NCBI GenBank assembly: GCA_964030475.1
Contig: CAXIPT010000004.1
Location: forward strand, 667,422-731,421
DNA length: 64,000 bases
Source: Tethya wilhelma
Lineage: Eukaryota > Porifera > Demospongiae > Tethyida > Tethyidae
Reading direction: 5' to 3'
Shown: positions 35,706 through 47,960 of the stretch, piece by piece
Layout: each line of letters begins with the position of its first letter
How positions within the stretch are numbered: position 1 is the first letter of the stretch
Program-made: the position numbers and the translations under genes
Notes under the pieces: generated by a model
What the model was told of the DNA's origin: nothing
Databases searched by the model: none
Seen by the model: only the letters and a program-made list of their open reading frames with translations

Positions 35706-37889
35706 TCAGTGATCTTCCACGACACTCTCTTGAGTTGTTGCATCTCTCTCCTTTTTCTTTTTCGTCTTGTAAGCTTCTTCCTCCAACTTCAACTTGAACA
35801 CTTTCTTTGTCACCTTTTCAAGCTTGTCACTCTAAAAAGGGAAAGAAAACACTCCAGTTAACCAATTGATTGTACAGTAATAATGTTACCTTTTCATCTT
35901 GTTCTATCTGGTTGTGAATATCTTTGTCTTGACATTTCTTTTGCAAATCTGTTGAGTGACTTCTAAATTCCTCCAATTCTTTTGCCATCTCTTGTGTCAT
36001 GATGTTTCAATGTAGCTGCTTGGTTACGCCAAAATTCAACATCATCCAGTAAGTTTTGTTTCTTAGCTAGCTCCTTTTTAGCTTGCTCCAACTCCTGTTG
36101 AGCTGCTTCCATTTCAGTCTTGGTGTGCTGTTGATATCTGGTGTTTGTAATCCATGGTAACCTCATTGAATAGTGTTTTCTGTTCATCAAGTTCTTTTTC
36201 TAGGTCAGCTAGCTTGCTATGAGCTTTTTCTCTATCTCTTCTCTCATCTGTAAAATCCTTTTTATAGACCATGACCTATATATATATATATGTATAATTA
36301 TTAAAGATAATCAGTATTCATGTAATTATCTGGGCTTAATAAGCATGCATAGCACAAGCCATGAAGTTTTACATAAACATTTCTACCTGGGCTTGAACAG
36401 CATCTAATTTTTCCTTCAGCTCTGCGTTTTCATTTTCCAGCCGAAATACTTCCTTCTGATGATTATTTAGATCTTCAAAAGACTCTGAAAGCCTGTACAT
36501 TTGATCTCGTAGGTCTTCGTTTTCAGCCTTTGTAGAAGATGCATGCCTCTTCTTTGACAGCAAGAAGTTCCTTTTTAGTGACCTCCAGTGTTTCCAGTTG
36601 TGACTGGGCCTCATAAAGATCCTTCTGTAACTTACTTTGCTGTTGCTAAAATTAATAAAAAAGAATATATAGGGTCATCAATGTCAGCCATATAGTACAT
36701 TCAATAGTAGTGTATACGACCACTACTACTACCAAGATCTGCACGTAGTGGGGGTACGTGCTTGAGTGGGCTCATTGATAATTTGAATTAAGGTACAGTG
36801 CAGTGTGGCCACTCATGAATTTTGCAGGAATTAGGGTCATTAATTATGTAACACCAACAAAGCCATGCAATCATTTGCATTCATATGACACGATATTACA
36901 TAATATACCTTCATAGAAAGCACTTCTTTCGGCTCAAAGGTTCCTTTGTAAAGGGCCACAATGTTTTCAAGACCTGCAGCCTGGGGGTGCTTCATACAAA
37001 GTTCATGTAATTTTTCCGTAAGTTCAGCTATCTCTGGTCGTCGAGTTGGGTTGTCATGGAGACACTGGGTGATAAGAGGGTACATACAGTGATCTGGGCC
37101 AACTTTTTCAACCGAAGGTCGTCGTCTCAGTACTTGAACACCACCTTGCTTTTTGGCTGCTTTTGGAAAGTCCAATAGTTCAAAGACTTGAGGGTCTTCC
37201 TCATTGACAATAAATAATGAGACACAACCAAATGAGAAAATATCAATTTTTGGGGTACACTCTGGATTCTCAGTCTGAGTCTCAGGAGGCATGTATGATG
37301 GTCGACCAGGAACTTTGGTGTGCTTTATATCAAGAGCATTCAGAGCTTGTAGAGTGAGTAGCTTGGCCATTCCAAGGTCTGCAATTTTGGCACGGGCATC
37401 AGAAGTGATGAGGATGTTCCTGTCAGTGAGGTCATGATGGACAATGGGAGGGTCGTGGGTGTGGAGGTAGAGAAGACCGTACGATACGTCCAGGAGGATC
37501 GACATCTTTAGAGGGAGGGGAACTTGGGGGTGTTTCTTGAGAAAAGCATTTAAATCGAAAGTTAAACATTCCATAATCAGGGTTATATCACCTTTCTCTT
37601 TTCCATAGTGAACACCAATGAAATGGACAAGGTTTGGATGCTTCAATCGACTCAAAATGATGCATTCATTTCGAAATTTCTTCTTCATAGTTTCACTGTC
37701 TTCTACTTCATCCACTAAAGCTTTGTGTAGTCTCTTAGCAACGCATTGCAGACCATTTACGGTGACGTTGTAGATGACTCCATATGCACCTTGTCCAGCT
37801 TCTCCGCTGTCCTTTTTCAGCCCCTCGACATTTTTGAGAACAAAGCGAGCTAGCTCATCACTTCGGGCCCTCCGTGTACGTGTTGCCAT
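35706..37889 (-). CDS. TKL-like kinase whose coiled-coil/UBAN tail is broken by frameshifts
   Basis: Kinase exon 37889-36909 (327 codons) is open, with GQGAYG, CVAKRLH, HHDLTDRN (HRD changed to HHD, catalytic Asp kept), DLG and MPPE. Exon 36645-36387 is 259 nt instead of a multiple of three: a duplicated GCAT near 36541-36545 shifts the frame and stops soon after KEEACIFYKG. The UBAN exon from 36273 (VMVYKKDFTDE) lacks 2 bp relative to its paralogues (at ~36240) and stops, and two more shifts occur before 35893. The last exon 35831-35706 is open and matches the end of the plus-strand kinase gene (LEKVTKK). Probably makes only a kinase with a short tail, or is a pseudogene. No finger. Confidence 0.72.
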
Positions 37890-38083
37890 TTTTAGAAGTT
37901 TACTATGCAGTTGATCACATGCACTCAACTAGCTCCTCCCATTTATGATCAATGAATATCATGCATGATTAATCAGCTTGTGTTTGCTATAATCATAAAT
38001 CGTCGTGATGTGTACACAGGCTTGCAAACAAGCATTAATAAGTCTATGTAATAAGAAAATAGAACTTGAATTTGAAGACAGGG

Positions 38084-41000
38084 TCACACTTGATGATTGT
38101 CATCAGTTAATTCTGCTGTCTTACAATGGTTCACATGATACCGAAATTCTGGATCATTTTGAAATTTCTTTTGGCACTTTGGACACACCAAGCTGGGATG
38201 AAAAGGACGATCATCTTCACTCAGGCTCAATTCAGGAGGCTGTTCATGGTCGGTATTTTTCTTGCAGTCACACTGGTTCATATGAGCTTTAAAATTTTGA
38301 ATCTCTCCAATCCTGAACCCCTTGCTACACATTGGACACACCAAGTTGGGATCAAAAGGAGCTGCACCGGAACTAGCTTGTTTGTGCACTTTTTCTCCCT
38401 CAGTGTCTCGAATATCCCTATCAATGTTCGTTGCTGAAAATTTATTTGAGTCTTGAGACAATCTTTCTGTAGGAAGAGGTGAAGGTTGAGACGCTAATAG
38501 ATTTTGGTCTGCTTGTGGTGTATGCCTAGGTTTAGGAGGTCGAGGTGGAGGGTTAGCAGAACTTGACTTCTGAGGGTGCTGTTCATGTTGCTCCAAAAGT
38601 GCTTCAAAGTTTACTGACTGTCTGTCACCTGATTTTGGTAGCAAGGATGCATGTGCTTGTGGTACCAAAGGACCTATGTTCGGCCAAGGTTGAGATGCTA
38701 GATTTTTATCTGCTTGTGTTGTACGCCTAGGTTTAGGAGGTCGAGGTGGAGGGTTAGCAGAACTTGACTTCTGTGGGTGCTGTTGCTCCAAGAGTACTTC
38801 AAAGTTTACATGTTGTACTGACTGTCTGTCACCTGATTTTGGTAGTGAGGAGGAATATGTTTGTGGTACTGAAGGACTCATGTTGGGCTTATCAGGTTGG
38901 GAACTAGCATGTTGTGTTCCCAAGGGTTGTACACGTGAATGTGGTATGTCCAGCACTATAACAAACAAAACAAAACAGTTAATTTTATTAACATTCATAC
39001 ATGAGTGGTGATTTAGCTAGAACAGTTGATTCAGCAGGCTGAATTTATGATCTACATACCTGGAGGATTTGCACCTATGTATCGTCCACTTGTGCTGCTA
39101 CTACGCCTGTATTTAGGAGGAGCAGAGGCTTCTGCAGCTGGGATACGAGAAGCATCTTGGTTCATTGCAGGTACCACTGAATTTCCTTGTGGATTAGGAT
39201 TGCTATTGATTCGTTGTTGAGTATAATGTGAGCTGTGGAGAGAAGGCTGTGATGTAGCTTGCTTGAGATCTTTTTCTAACTTTTCTATCTTCACTTTTGC
39301 ATCCTGATATTTTTGCCGTTCTATGTGTAATTCAGTCTTTAACTCATCTACTTCTTGACGCAAGTTATCTTTTCTATTAACTAGGTCATCGTTCGACCTC
39401 ACCACTTCAGAAACTATGGCCTCTGATTCTTTTTTTACAGTTTCAGTTTCTCTTTGGGCAGTACTTAAATGTACTTTAACTCTGGTAAGCTCTTCTTCTA
39501 ACTCAGTTCGTTCGCCTTTAAGAGTGTCTTGTGCTGTTCCCATTGTTTCAAATTTCACTGCTAGACCTTTCTTCTCCGCTAGGAGTGTTTCAACAGTCAT
39601 TTCTAACTCTTTGTTTCGCTTTAGCAATTGTTTTTCCCCAGGAGTCTGTGTCCGCCTATCAGTTTCTTCCAGTTGGGCTTTCAATCGAGTATTTTCTTTT
39701 ACAAGTCCGCTTATTTGTATTCTCAATTTATTTTCAGCTTCGATATCAATAGATTCTGAAAATTTAATAAGCTTGGCTCTGAGTCCCTGGTTTTCCATTG
39801 TCAGTGTTTCCAATTGTGAATGAGCACTATTTAGTAATCTCTACATGTCAATATAATAATAACACAATACCATTACAGTTATAATAGTGATATTCATGAC
39901 CATTCCATACACAATTATCATGTAATGGACAATAATTGCAAGTTAGTTTAGCGTAACGTGAACCGTGACATACCTCATTTTTGACTCCCTGATCCTTTAG
40001 CTCAAGAATCGTACGATTCTGCTCCTCAGAGTGTGCTCGAAGTGTGGCAAACTGATCTTTCTGTTTTGCAAAATTCTCACGACATTCTTCCAATTCACTT
40101 GTAATCTTCAAGATTTCTTGACTTTGGCTAGCCTGTAAGATAATGTGGAAACAAGACACACTGATGGATTCACTTGCATGACAACTTTGACAAATAATAG
40201 TTATGGTTAATAAATTTACATCGGTACATGAATGTAATGATCCATTACTAACATATGTCTCAATATAGTATTATCTCCTAACCTGTTTTACAGCTTCTTC
40301 AACTATTGGATGTTGTTTGCAAACTCTCTCCACTTTTTCTTTGAGTTCAGTAGCATTTGGTCGTTGGATTGGGTTGTCATGGAGACACTGAATGATAATA
40401 GGGTACATACAGTGATCCTGACCAAGCTGTTCAAGTGCTGGTTTTCGTTCTTGAATACTTTTATTTTTCTGATGGTCTTCAATGACAACAAATTCACAAT
40501 CTTCTTGGTTAATTGTGAACAGGGAGAGATGTCCGAAAGAGAATATGTCAATTTTGGGTGTACATTCAGGATTATCTGTCAGTGTTTCTGGCGGCATGTA
40601 GTATGGTTGTCCGGGAGCTTTAGTGTGTTTAGTAACATCCATCAAAGCTTGTCGTGTGAGTAGCTTAGCTACACCAAGGTCAGCGATTTTGGCATGACAA
40701 TTCCACGAGATAAGAATGTTGCGAGCTGTAAGATCACGATGAACTATCTGTGGATTACGTGTGTGCAAATAGAACAGACCCTGAGTTACATCCATGAGAA
40801 TGGATAGTTTGAAAGAGAGAGGAAATTGTTGATGTTCTTCGAGAAAACAGGCCAAATCAGATGGTAGACATTCCATTATCAAGGTCAGGTCATTCCTATC
40901 CCTACCATATTGAACTCCTACGAAACGGACGATGTTTGGATGTGAAAGACGGCTCAAAATGATACATTCATAGCGAAATTTCTTCTTGATATTTTCACTA

Positions 41001-41188
41001 TTTGGTACTCTCCTCACCAAGGCACTGTGCAGTCTCTTAGCAACACAGGGTTCTCCATTTACAGTGACCTTATGAATGACCCCATACGCTCCATGTCCAG
41101 CCTCTTCACTGTCTTCTGTCAGTCCCTCCACGTTATTGAGTACAAAGGGAGCTAGTACATCACCACCAACAGAATTACCTTGGGCCAT
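38084..41188 (-). CDS. TKL-like kinase with coiled coil, SH3-ligand repeats and two zinc fingers
   Basis: Exons 41188-40283, 40132-39974, 39840-39060, 38955-38084 (905 aa); the last intron is phase 1, the others phase 0. Intact kinase: GHGAYG, CVAKRLH, HRDLTARN, DLG, MPPET. The coiled coil spans ~310-560 and has no UBAN signature. The last exon has two tandem ~65-aa repeats ending PPPRPPKPR, a class of proline motif bound by SH3 domains. It then has two fingers: C-P-M-C-x14-H-M-N-Q-C and C-P-K-C-x12-H-V-N-H-C. The second has the exact spacing of the NEMO finger. Predicted ubiquitin-binding kinase (inference). Confidence 0.86.
38478..38882 (-). repeat. Two tandem ~200-bp coding repeats
   Basis: Each copy encodes LPKSGDRQSV, NFE(V/A)LLEQ, HPQKSSSANPPPRPPKPR and then QAD(K/Q)N, separated by small indels in frame. 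Confidence 0.75.
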
Positions 41189-41276
41189 TTTGGATAGAAT
41201 TTCAGTATAATTAGCTTTCCGAGACCGTCACGTCCACAAGCACAAGCCACTCCCACAGCCGCTCGTTTTCGTTTAC

Positions 41277-41287
41277 ACGCATGCGCA
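41277..41287. promoter_or_regulatory. NRF1-type motif upstream of kinase gene
   Basis: ACGCATGCGCA, 89-99 bp upstream of the ATG at 41188. Confidence 0.55.
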
Positions 41288-41372
41288 GTAAGCAGTTGTC
41301 TGTTGCGCGTCAGATGAACAACAAAACAATAATATTATTTCAACTCAACTCTTAACACTAATAATCATAAAG

Positions 41373-44300
41373 TTAATCCTGAATTAATGGGATAGATAAT
41401 TTTTTATTACAATTCTCCACATGAGCTTGAAACTCTCTTGCCTCACCAACTCGGAAAGTCTTCTCACATACTGGACACACAAAATCAGGACTGTATGGAA
41501 GTTCAGAAACGGTTGAGGCTCGATATCGATACATAGCTGTTAACACATCTTTACTGGTTTGCTTATTCAAGCTATATTTGATAGGAGTGGGAGGTGTACT
41601 AAGTGCCTTAGTGAGTTGTCTATGTGGCCTACTAATAGTAGGTTCTTCTTCACTAGATTGTTGGGTAACTGAGAGACATGGATTGCTTTGGGCTCTGGAA
41701 AGTGGAAAATCAGTGCCAAGAATTGTCGCTAGAGGAAATGGTTTATCGCTTAGGGCACTTATAGGAGGAGTGTCATGACTGCCAGTGAGTGTCTAAAAAT
41801 TTGAAAGGGACATAGATTAATTTTTGTCACTTGAAATGAATAACTCAAATAATCATAAAATTCTAGTTTTCTAACGTACAGTTACTTGGACTTCCAGATT
41901 ACCACAAAGTTGAACCAGCTGTTGGTACTGCTTCTCCACCTTTAGTCTTAAGCCTTGTTCTTTCTGGAGCTCTGCAGATGTGTGTTCCAGGCTTGCTTTG
42001 AGTTCCTTCAGCTCATGGAGAAGGGCTTTATTTTTCTCCATGTAACTATCAGTTTCACTCGCAAAAGTTTGAGCCTATTATTGACAGACCACATCATGTA
42101 CACTTAATATTGTCAGCAATACTGAATTTTTCAGCCAATTATTTAATGCGGCTTCTTTTGAATTAATTCATGTATGTATGTTTGGTGTTTGACAGGCCTA
42201 CCTGTTTCTGATGTAATTCAGTCCGTTCTAAGCTTGAACTCAGTTCGTCTTTGTATTGAGTTATCATCTCGTAATACTCATTTCCTTGCTCATTGTACAA
42301 ATGTACCTCATCCTGCCATATTAATTATGTACAAACAATGGTATTATATAAAGGAACTGTGTCACTATTATAGTTAACTAAAAATAGAAATTGTGACATT
42401 TTTGGTCCAAAATTGTGATTGTTTGTGTACTGCCGCATTTGTTACTACTGGCGTAATAATAACTACAAGAAGTGTGGCTCACTTCGCTTGCCACGCTCCT
42501 TGCATGTGTATGAAGCATACTTATGTTTACTGCTAGATGTATGCAAACACAGACATCTGCATAGTATAAGCTAATAGCTGGGCATTGATAACTATGTGGT
42601 TAGTTTTTATTACCAACTGTGTACCTCCGCATAAGTGCACTTAAAATAATTGTAAGGTTCCTGGTCGTGTTTGATACTTTTAGCAAATTCCTGTCTACTA
42701 TTTAGTGACACAGTTCCTTTAATACCATTACAAGTGAACTCATAGAGATACTTCTGAAGGAACAACGATGAAGCTATAAATACACTTTGAGTATCCATAA
42801 CTTCCTGGAAAATTATCCTTCATTTACTCTAGCTAGTGCATGCTTTATATTATAATAATGTAATTACTATGTACATGCATACGTACCTGCAGATCTTTTA
42901 CTTTTTTCTGTAATTTATTAAGAGTCTTGTTGTTGTCTTGCTGGACAGCTGCCATCTGTTCTTTGTGCTCTCGTTCGGTTTCTTCAAGTCTTCTTCTTAA
43001 AGTGTTTCTCTCTCTAGTAACTTTGTCGAGTTTATTGTAAAGCATTTCCAATTCTTGAACAAGCAGTTTCTCCTTGTGTATATAAAGATAGTGGGAACAT
43101 TTTAGTTATGTTCATGCACTTAAAAAAATTTATTAATACCTTAAAGACACTATTATTGCAGGTACTAATTTTAGCGATTTTAGTGCATAAGCCTATTTCT
43201 GCCAATTTTGAGTACTGTCCAAAATTGATTTCCAAGGAAAAATAATTCGTATAAATAGAAAAGAAATTTGTTAGTGAGTGTGTCCACTTCAGTTTTACTC
43301 TCGCCGCTATCAGACCCTGAGCACAGTTCCTCCAGTATCTAAATTAAAGGTTGGAAGAAAGCAGGAATTGCAGGGATACTGGATGGAACTATTGTTCTCC
43401 CTCCTGAAGATCCTTTTTGAAGATATCTCTTGAGAATAGTGATAACTCTGAGAGTAATGATACATGACATTGTAGCTATAGTATTGTATTGTTTTCCCTG
43501 TGCATATCACTGTTGAACTTTCTAATAATATCTGAAAGTAAGAATGATGGTAAACGCTCTGAATTCGCTAAAATTAATACCCCCCAAATCCAATATCCTT
43601 TAAATCCGCTAAAATTAGTAATAGTGTCCTTAAGGTAGATGCTCATCACTATTGTAACATTATTGTTAAATTAATATTTACCTTTTTATCGATCTTTTCT
43701 GGGTGCTTTGTGCACAGTTCTTGTAGCTTTGTCATCAACTCACAAGCATTAGGCCTCTTGGATGGGTCATTTTCAAGACACTTGGTTATAAGGGAATACA
43801 TGCAATGGTCACGCCCAACTTTATCAAGTGAAGGCTGGTGTTTCTTGCTACCAGATCGTTTAAACCAGGCCTTACGTTCAGTCTGGACAGGTGTATCAGA
43901 TTCCTCCTGGTTTATTGTAACTAGTGAGAGATTACCGAACGAAAATATGTCAAACTTTGGTGTACATTCTGACAAATCAGTAGCTTCAGGCGGCATGTAC
44001 ATTGAACTCCCGGGAGCATCTCTTTGCTCACTGACAGCCAACAATGCTTGTTGCGTGAGTAATTTTGCTACACCTAGGTCAGCAATTTTGGCTCTATAAT
44101 CATTTGAAAGTAGAACATTGTGAGCAGTAAGTTCACCATGAACCACTGGCGGATCATTGGTGTGGAGATAGTCAAGACCACTTGCAACATCTAAGAGGAT
44201 TGAGAGTTTGATAGGCAGTGGGAAGAGAGGGTGAGATTCAAGAAATGACGATAAATCATAGGGTAGATGTTCCATTATCAGCGATAGTTCACTTTGCAAA

Positions 44301-44572
44301 CTCCCATAATGAACACCAACAAAGCTGACGATGTTTGGATGTCTGAGACGACTCAGTGTAATGCATTCATGATGAAACTTCTGATTTATGTCTTGTTTAT
44401 CTAAACCTTCTGCAAGGGCTTCATGAAGTCTCTTGGCAATGTGTAATTTACCATCCACAGTCACCTGGTATCTAACTCCGTACTGCCCATCTCCAGGTTC
44501 TTTAAAGTCTGGCAGTCCTTCCACATTATTGAGAACAGGAGCTAGCTCATCTTTACGTTCGGAAGCCTCCAT
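41373..44572 (-). CDS. Pseudokinase-like TKL protein with coiled coil and zinc finger
   Basis: Exons 44572-43682, 43072-42887, 42804-42625, 42312-42202, 42074-41880, 41792-41373 (660 aa), all phase 0. The kinase fold is kept (GDGQYG loop at 27-32, IAKRLH lysine, DLG), but the catalytic loop reads HGELTAHN (E147 where Asp is required), so phosphotransfer is probably lost. A 60-codon exon (42804-42625, EVMDTQSVF...) has no counterpart in the otherwise parallel gene at 45264-47450. The C-terminus has the finger C-P-V-C-x14-H-V-E-N-C. No UBAN. The 609-bp first intron shows no confident exon. Confidence 0.82.
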
Positions 44573-44810
44573 TATCGTTGTTCTTTAATTAACGCACATG
44601 TAGCTGCATTCGATCGAGCTAGAGACACTCCCACTTATTGCGCGTGTTGAACGTTGGGTGGGAATGAATCTAGACATGATCCGACAATGATTTTAGTTAA
44701 AATTGCTGCTTTGGTATGCATATCTAGACCTATTTGCATAGCTGTTTCTCGATATCAGTTGATAAACTTTTTACCTTTATACCTGTATTGAAGTGCTTCA
44801 TGGACCTTAT

Positions 44811-44821
44811 ACGCATGCGCA
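44811..44821. promoter_or_regulatory. NRF1-type motif upstream of pseudokinase gene
   Basis: ACGCATGCGCA, about 240 bp upstream of the ATG at 44572. The surrounding spacer resembles the one in front of the 47450 start. Confidence 0.55.
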
Positions 44822-44903
44822 CGCCTATCATATCTATAGATCTAGATAGGAAAAATTGCTAAAATTGAGACAATGTCATGCCTTATAAACACTGAGGCTA
44901 TAA

Positions 44904-45040
44904 GGGTGTTCCATTTACATTGACTTTGTGAATAACCCCATGTGCTCCATTTCCAGCCATGTTAATACTGTTGGTGGTGATATCTTTATACTCAATAATG
45001 TGGAGGGGCAAATAGAAGATGGTGAAAAGGGCCATTTTGA
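44904..45040 (-). pseudogene. Relic of a kinase 5' end with internal inversion
   Basis: Minus strand at 44960-44904 reads as GNGAHGVIHKVNVNG, like the glycine-loop region of the 41188 kinase. Next to it 44962-45016 matches the LNNVEG/VGGDV coding region of the same gene but in the opposite orientation, then AAGGGCCATTTTG at ~45029 matches its start codon region. This is a rearranged dead copy between two live genes. Confidence 0.65.
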
Positions 45041-45263
45041 ATGTATATAATCATAGTAGAATTATTCACTGTCATGCACAAGCAGAAGCTACTCTCACAC
45101 TCCTACCATACGTATTCCACTCATTTTTATTTAGCTATACACATGCATGCACTGTCTGTTGCGCGGTTACAAGAAGAACAACAAAGCAACAATCTTTCAA
45201 CTCAACTCTTACAATAACAATCATTGGAACTCAAGAGTTAATCCTGAATTAATGGGATAGATA

Positions 45264-47450
45264 TTATTTACCCTTGCAATTCTTCTTATGAGTTTGAAAC
45301 CTTTGTCTCTCACGAACTCCAAAAGTCTCCTCACATATTGGACATACAAAATATTTATCAGGATTGTAAGGACGTTCAGTGAGAGTAGAAGCTCGTGGTC
45401 GATACCTATCCTTGGTTTGCTTGTTCAAGCAGTGCTCATCAGGAGTGGGTGGTGTATTAAATTGTTTGTTTAGTTTTGATTCTTCCTCACTCAGTTGTTC
45501 AGTGACTGGGAAACACGGGTTGCTTTTGGTTCTGTAAAGTGGGAAATCTGAAAGTGTGGCCTTAACTCTCAATGGAGAAAGTGGTTTATCACTCAAAGGA
45601 CTTGTAGGAGGTGTGTCATATCCAAGTGCCTGAACCAAAAGAGACATGCATATTGTTGAACGTTAACTTGAAATGACTAAAATGATGATAATCATTGTGA
45701 AGTCGTGCATACTGAGTCTCAGACTTATATTATACTAGCTTATAACAACGTACAGTCAATTGAACTTCCAAGTTATCATAAACTTGAGATAGCCGCAGGT
45801 AATGTTTCTCCACCTTTAGTTTTAAGCTTTGTTCGTTCTCGAGCTCTGCAGGTGTGTGTTCCGTGCCTGCTTTGAGTTCTTCATTCAGTTCATGGTCAAG
45901 GGTTTCCTTTTTCTTCATATCGCTATCATCTTCACTGGCAAAATTTTGAACCAGCGTTGACTGCAATTACAATCGCCATCATATCATTTATTCAGTATGA
46001 TAATAATTATTATTCTTAGCGTTCGCAATTGGCAGACCTATAGTACTATATATACCTGTTTCTTATGTAATTCAATATGTTCCAGCTCATCTCTGTACTG
46101 GGATATCATCTCGTAGTACTGATTTCCTAGCTCATTGTACAGCTGAGTCTCCTCCTGCCATATTTGCACATAAACACATTGTCAATAGTAAAATAGTTAT
46201 ACACAATGTAGATGTATGAACTTATGCACTCAAGTGAATGGAAAGATTAAAATTAATACTGATGCATTAATATATGTCTATAGAAGTACAAGCATACCTT
46301 CAGGTTTTTAAATTCTTTCCGAAGAGCTGCCATCTGTTCTTTGTGTTTTCGCTCAGTTTCCTCAAGTGTCTTTCTAAAGGTATTTCTCTCTCTTGTCACT
46401 TTGTTAAGTTTACTGTAGAGTAGTTCCAATTCTTGAGCAAACAGTGTCTCCTTGAGAGTGCAAGGAAACCATTGATTTAATGGCATGCAATAAGTATAAT
46501 AGCATAACAATAAAATTTACCTTGCCATCAATCTTTGCCGGGTACTTTTTACAACGTTTAAGCAATTTTCTTGTCAATTCACCAGCATTAGGTCTTTTGG
46601 TCGGGTCATCATCGAGACATTTGGTAATAAGAGAATGCATGCAATGTTCGTGTCCAACTTTTTCAAGTGCATACTTGAGCTTCTTTGTTCGAGGACTTTC
46701 TTTTGTGCTACCAGGCCTTTTAAACCAGCTTAAGGCCTTATTATGTTCCATTTTGACAGGCATATCAGATTCCTCCTGGTTTATTGTAACTAGTGAGAGA
46801 TTACCAAACGAAAATATGTCAAACTTTGGTGTACGATTTGAACTCTCTGACAAATCTGTGGCCTCTGGTGGCATGTACATTGAACTTCCACGAGTATTTC
46901 TCCTTTCATTGACAGCCGTTAATGCTTGTGGCGTGAGTAGCTTTGCTACACCTAGATCAGTAATTTTGGCTCGATAATCTTTTGAAAGTAGAACATTGTG
47001 AGCAGTAAGTTCACAATGAACTACAGGCGGATCGTTGGTGTGGAGGTAGTCAAGACCATGTGCAACATCTAAGAGGATTGAGAGTTTGATAGGCAGTGGG
47101 AAGAGAGGGTGAGATTCAAGAAATGACGATAAATCATAGGGTAGATGTTCCATTATCAGCGATAGTTCACTTAGCGAACTCCCATAATGAACACCAACAA
47201 AGCTGATGATGTTTGGATGTTCAAGATGACTCAGTGTAATGCATTCATGGCGAAACTTCTCATTTATGTTTTCTTTATCTGGACCATCTACAAGTGCTTC
47301 ATGAAGTCTCTTAGCAATATGTGGTTTACCATCCACAGTCACTTGATATCTAACTCCGTACTGCCCATCTCCAGGTTCTTTGAAGTCTGGCAGTCCTTCC
47401 ACATTATTGAGAACAGGAGCTAGCTCATCTTTACGCTTAGAAGCTTCCAT
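45264..47450 (-). CDS. Pseudokinase-like TKL protein with coiled coil and zinc finger (paralogue of 41373-44572)
   Basis: Exons 47450-46521, 46450-46298, 46154-46056, 45960-45754, 45629-45264 (584 aa), all phase 0. The start MEASKRKDELAP is chosen by match to its neighbour; an in-frame ATG 10 codons upstream (MQDREQCAKI) is possible. The catalytic loop is HCELTAHN (E147), DLG is kept (KITDLGVAK), and the glycine loop is GDGQYG. The coiled coil runs over exons 2-4. The last exon carries PPTSP/PPTP motifs and a finger C-P-I-C-x14-H-K-K-N-C. No UBAN. It shares a head-to-head promoter with the plus-strand kinase at 47961. Confidence 0.84.
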
Positions 47451-47698
47451 TATCTTTGCACATTGTTCTCTGTCTTGCAAACAGCTGCATTCGATCGAGA
47501 GACCCTCCCACTTTTTGCACGTTGGGGGGGGTTCAATGAATCTACCGAAAATGCTACTATGAATAAAGTTAAAGATCTAATTTCACTTTGATATGCAGAT
47601 ATCTAGACCTATTTGCATAGCTGCTACTCTAAACAACCTTGATATCAGTTGATAAACGATTTACCTTAGTTCTAAAGAGCCGAAGAGCTTCGTGGTTT

Positions 47699-47709
47699 AC
47701 GCATGCGCA
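47699..47709. promoter_or_regulatory. NRF1-type motif in a bidirectional promoter
   Basis: ACGCATGCGCA centred about 250 bp from both ATGs (47450 minus, 47961 plus). The 510-bp spacer holds no other gene. Confidence 0.55.
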
Positions 47710-47960
47710 CGCGTAGATAGGAAGTTTAACGATCGTACGAACAAGTTTCAGATTCCAGACAACCAGTCATGGGTTCCAAAAGGAAGTCTGTGGCTTTGTT
47801 GACAGTTGGAAGTTCAGTCTTGCTATTGAGTTTCAGACCACATTTGACAGTGCACCTGTAGTGTTAGGTAGTTCCCCGACTGAGTTCATCGCATCATCAT
47901 CAAGTTGGCAGTCACCTCCAAGGTCATCCTCAGACCGCTCTAGTAGCCTACTAACAAATT

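Noticed and set aside
43268..43338. Possible extra exon (ILEELCSGSDSGESK) in the first intron of the 41373-44572 gene
   Set aside because: An acceptor is present, but no donor gives the phase-0 junction needed; left out of the gene model.
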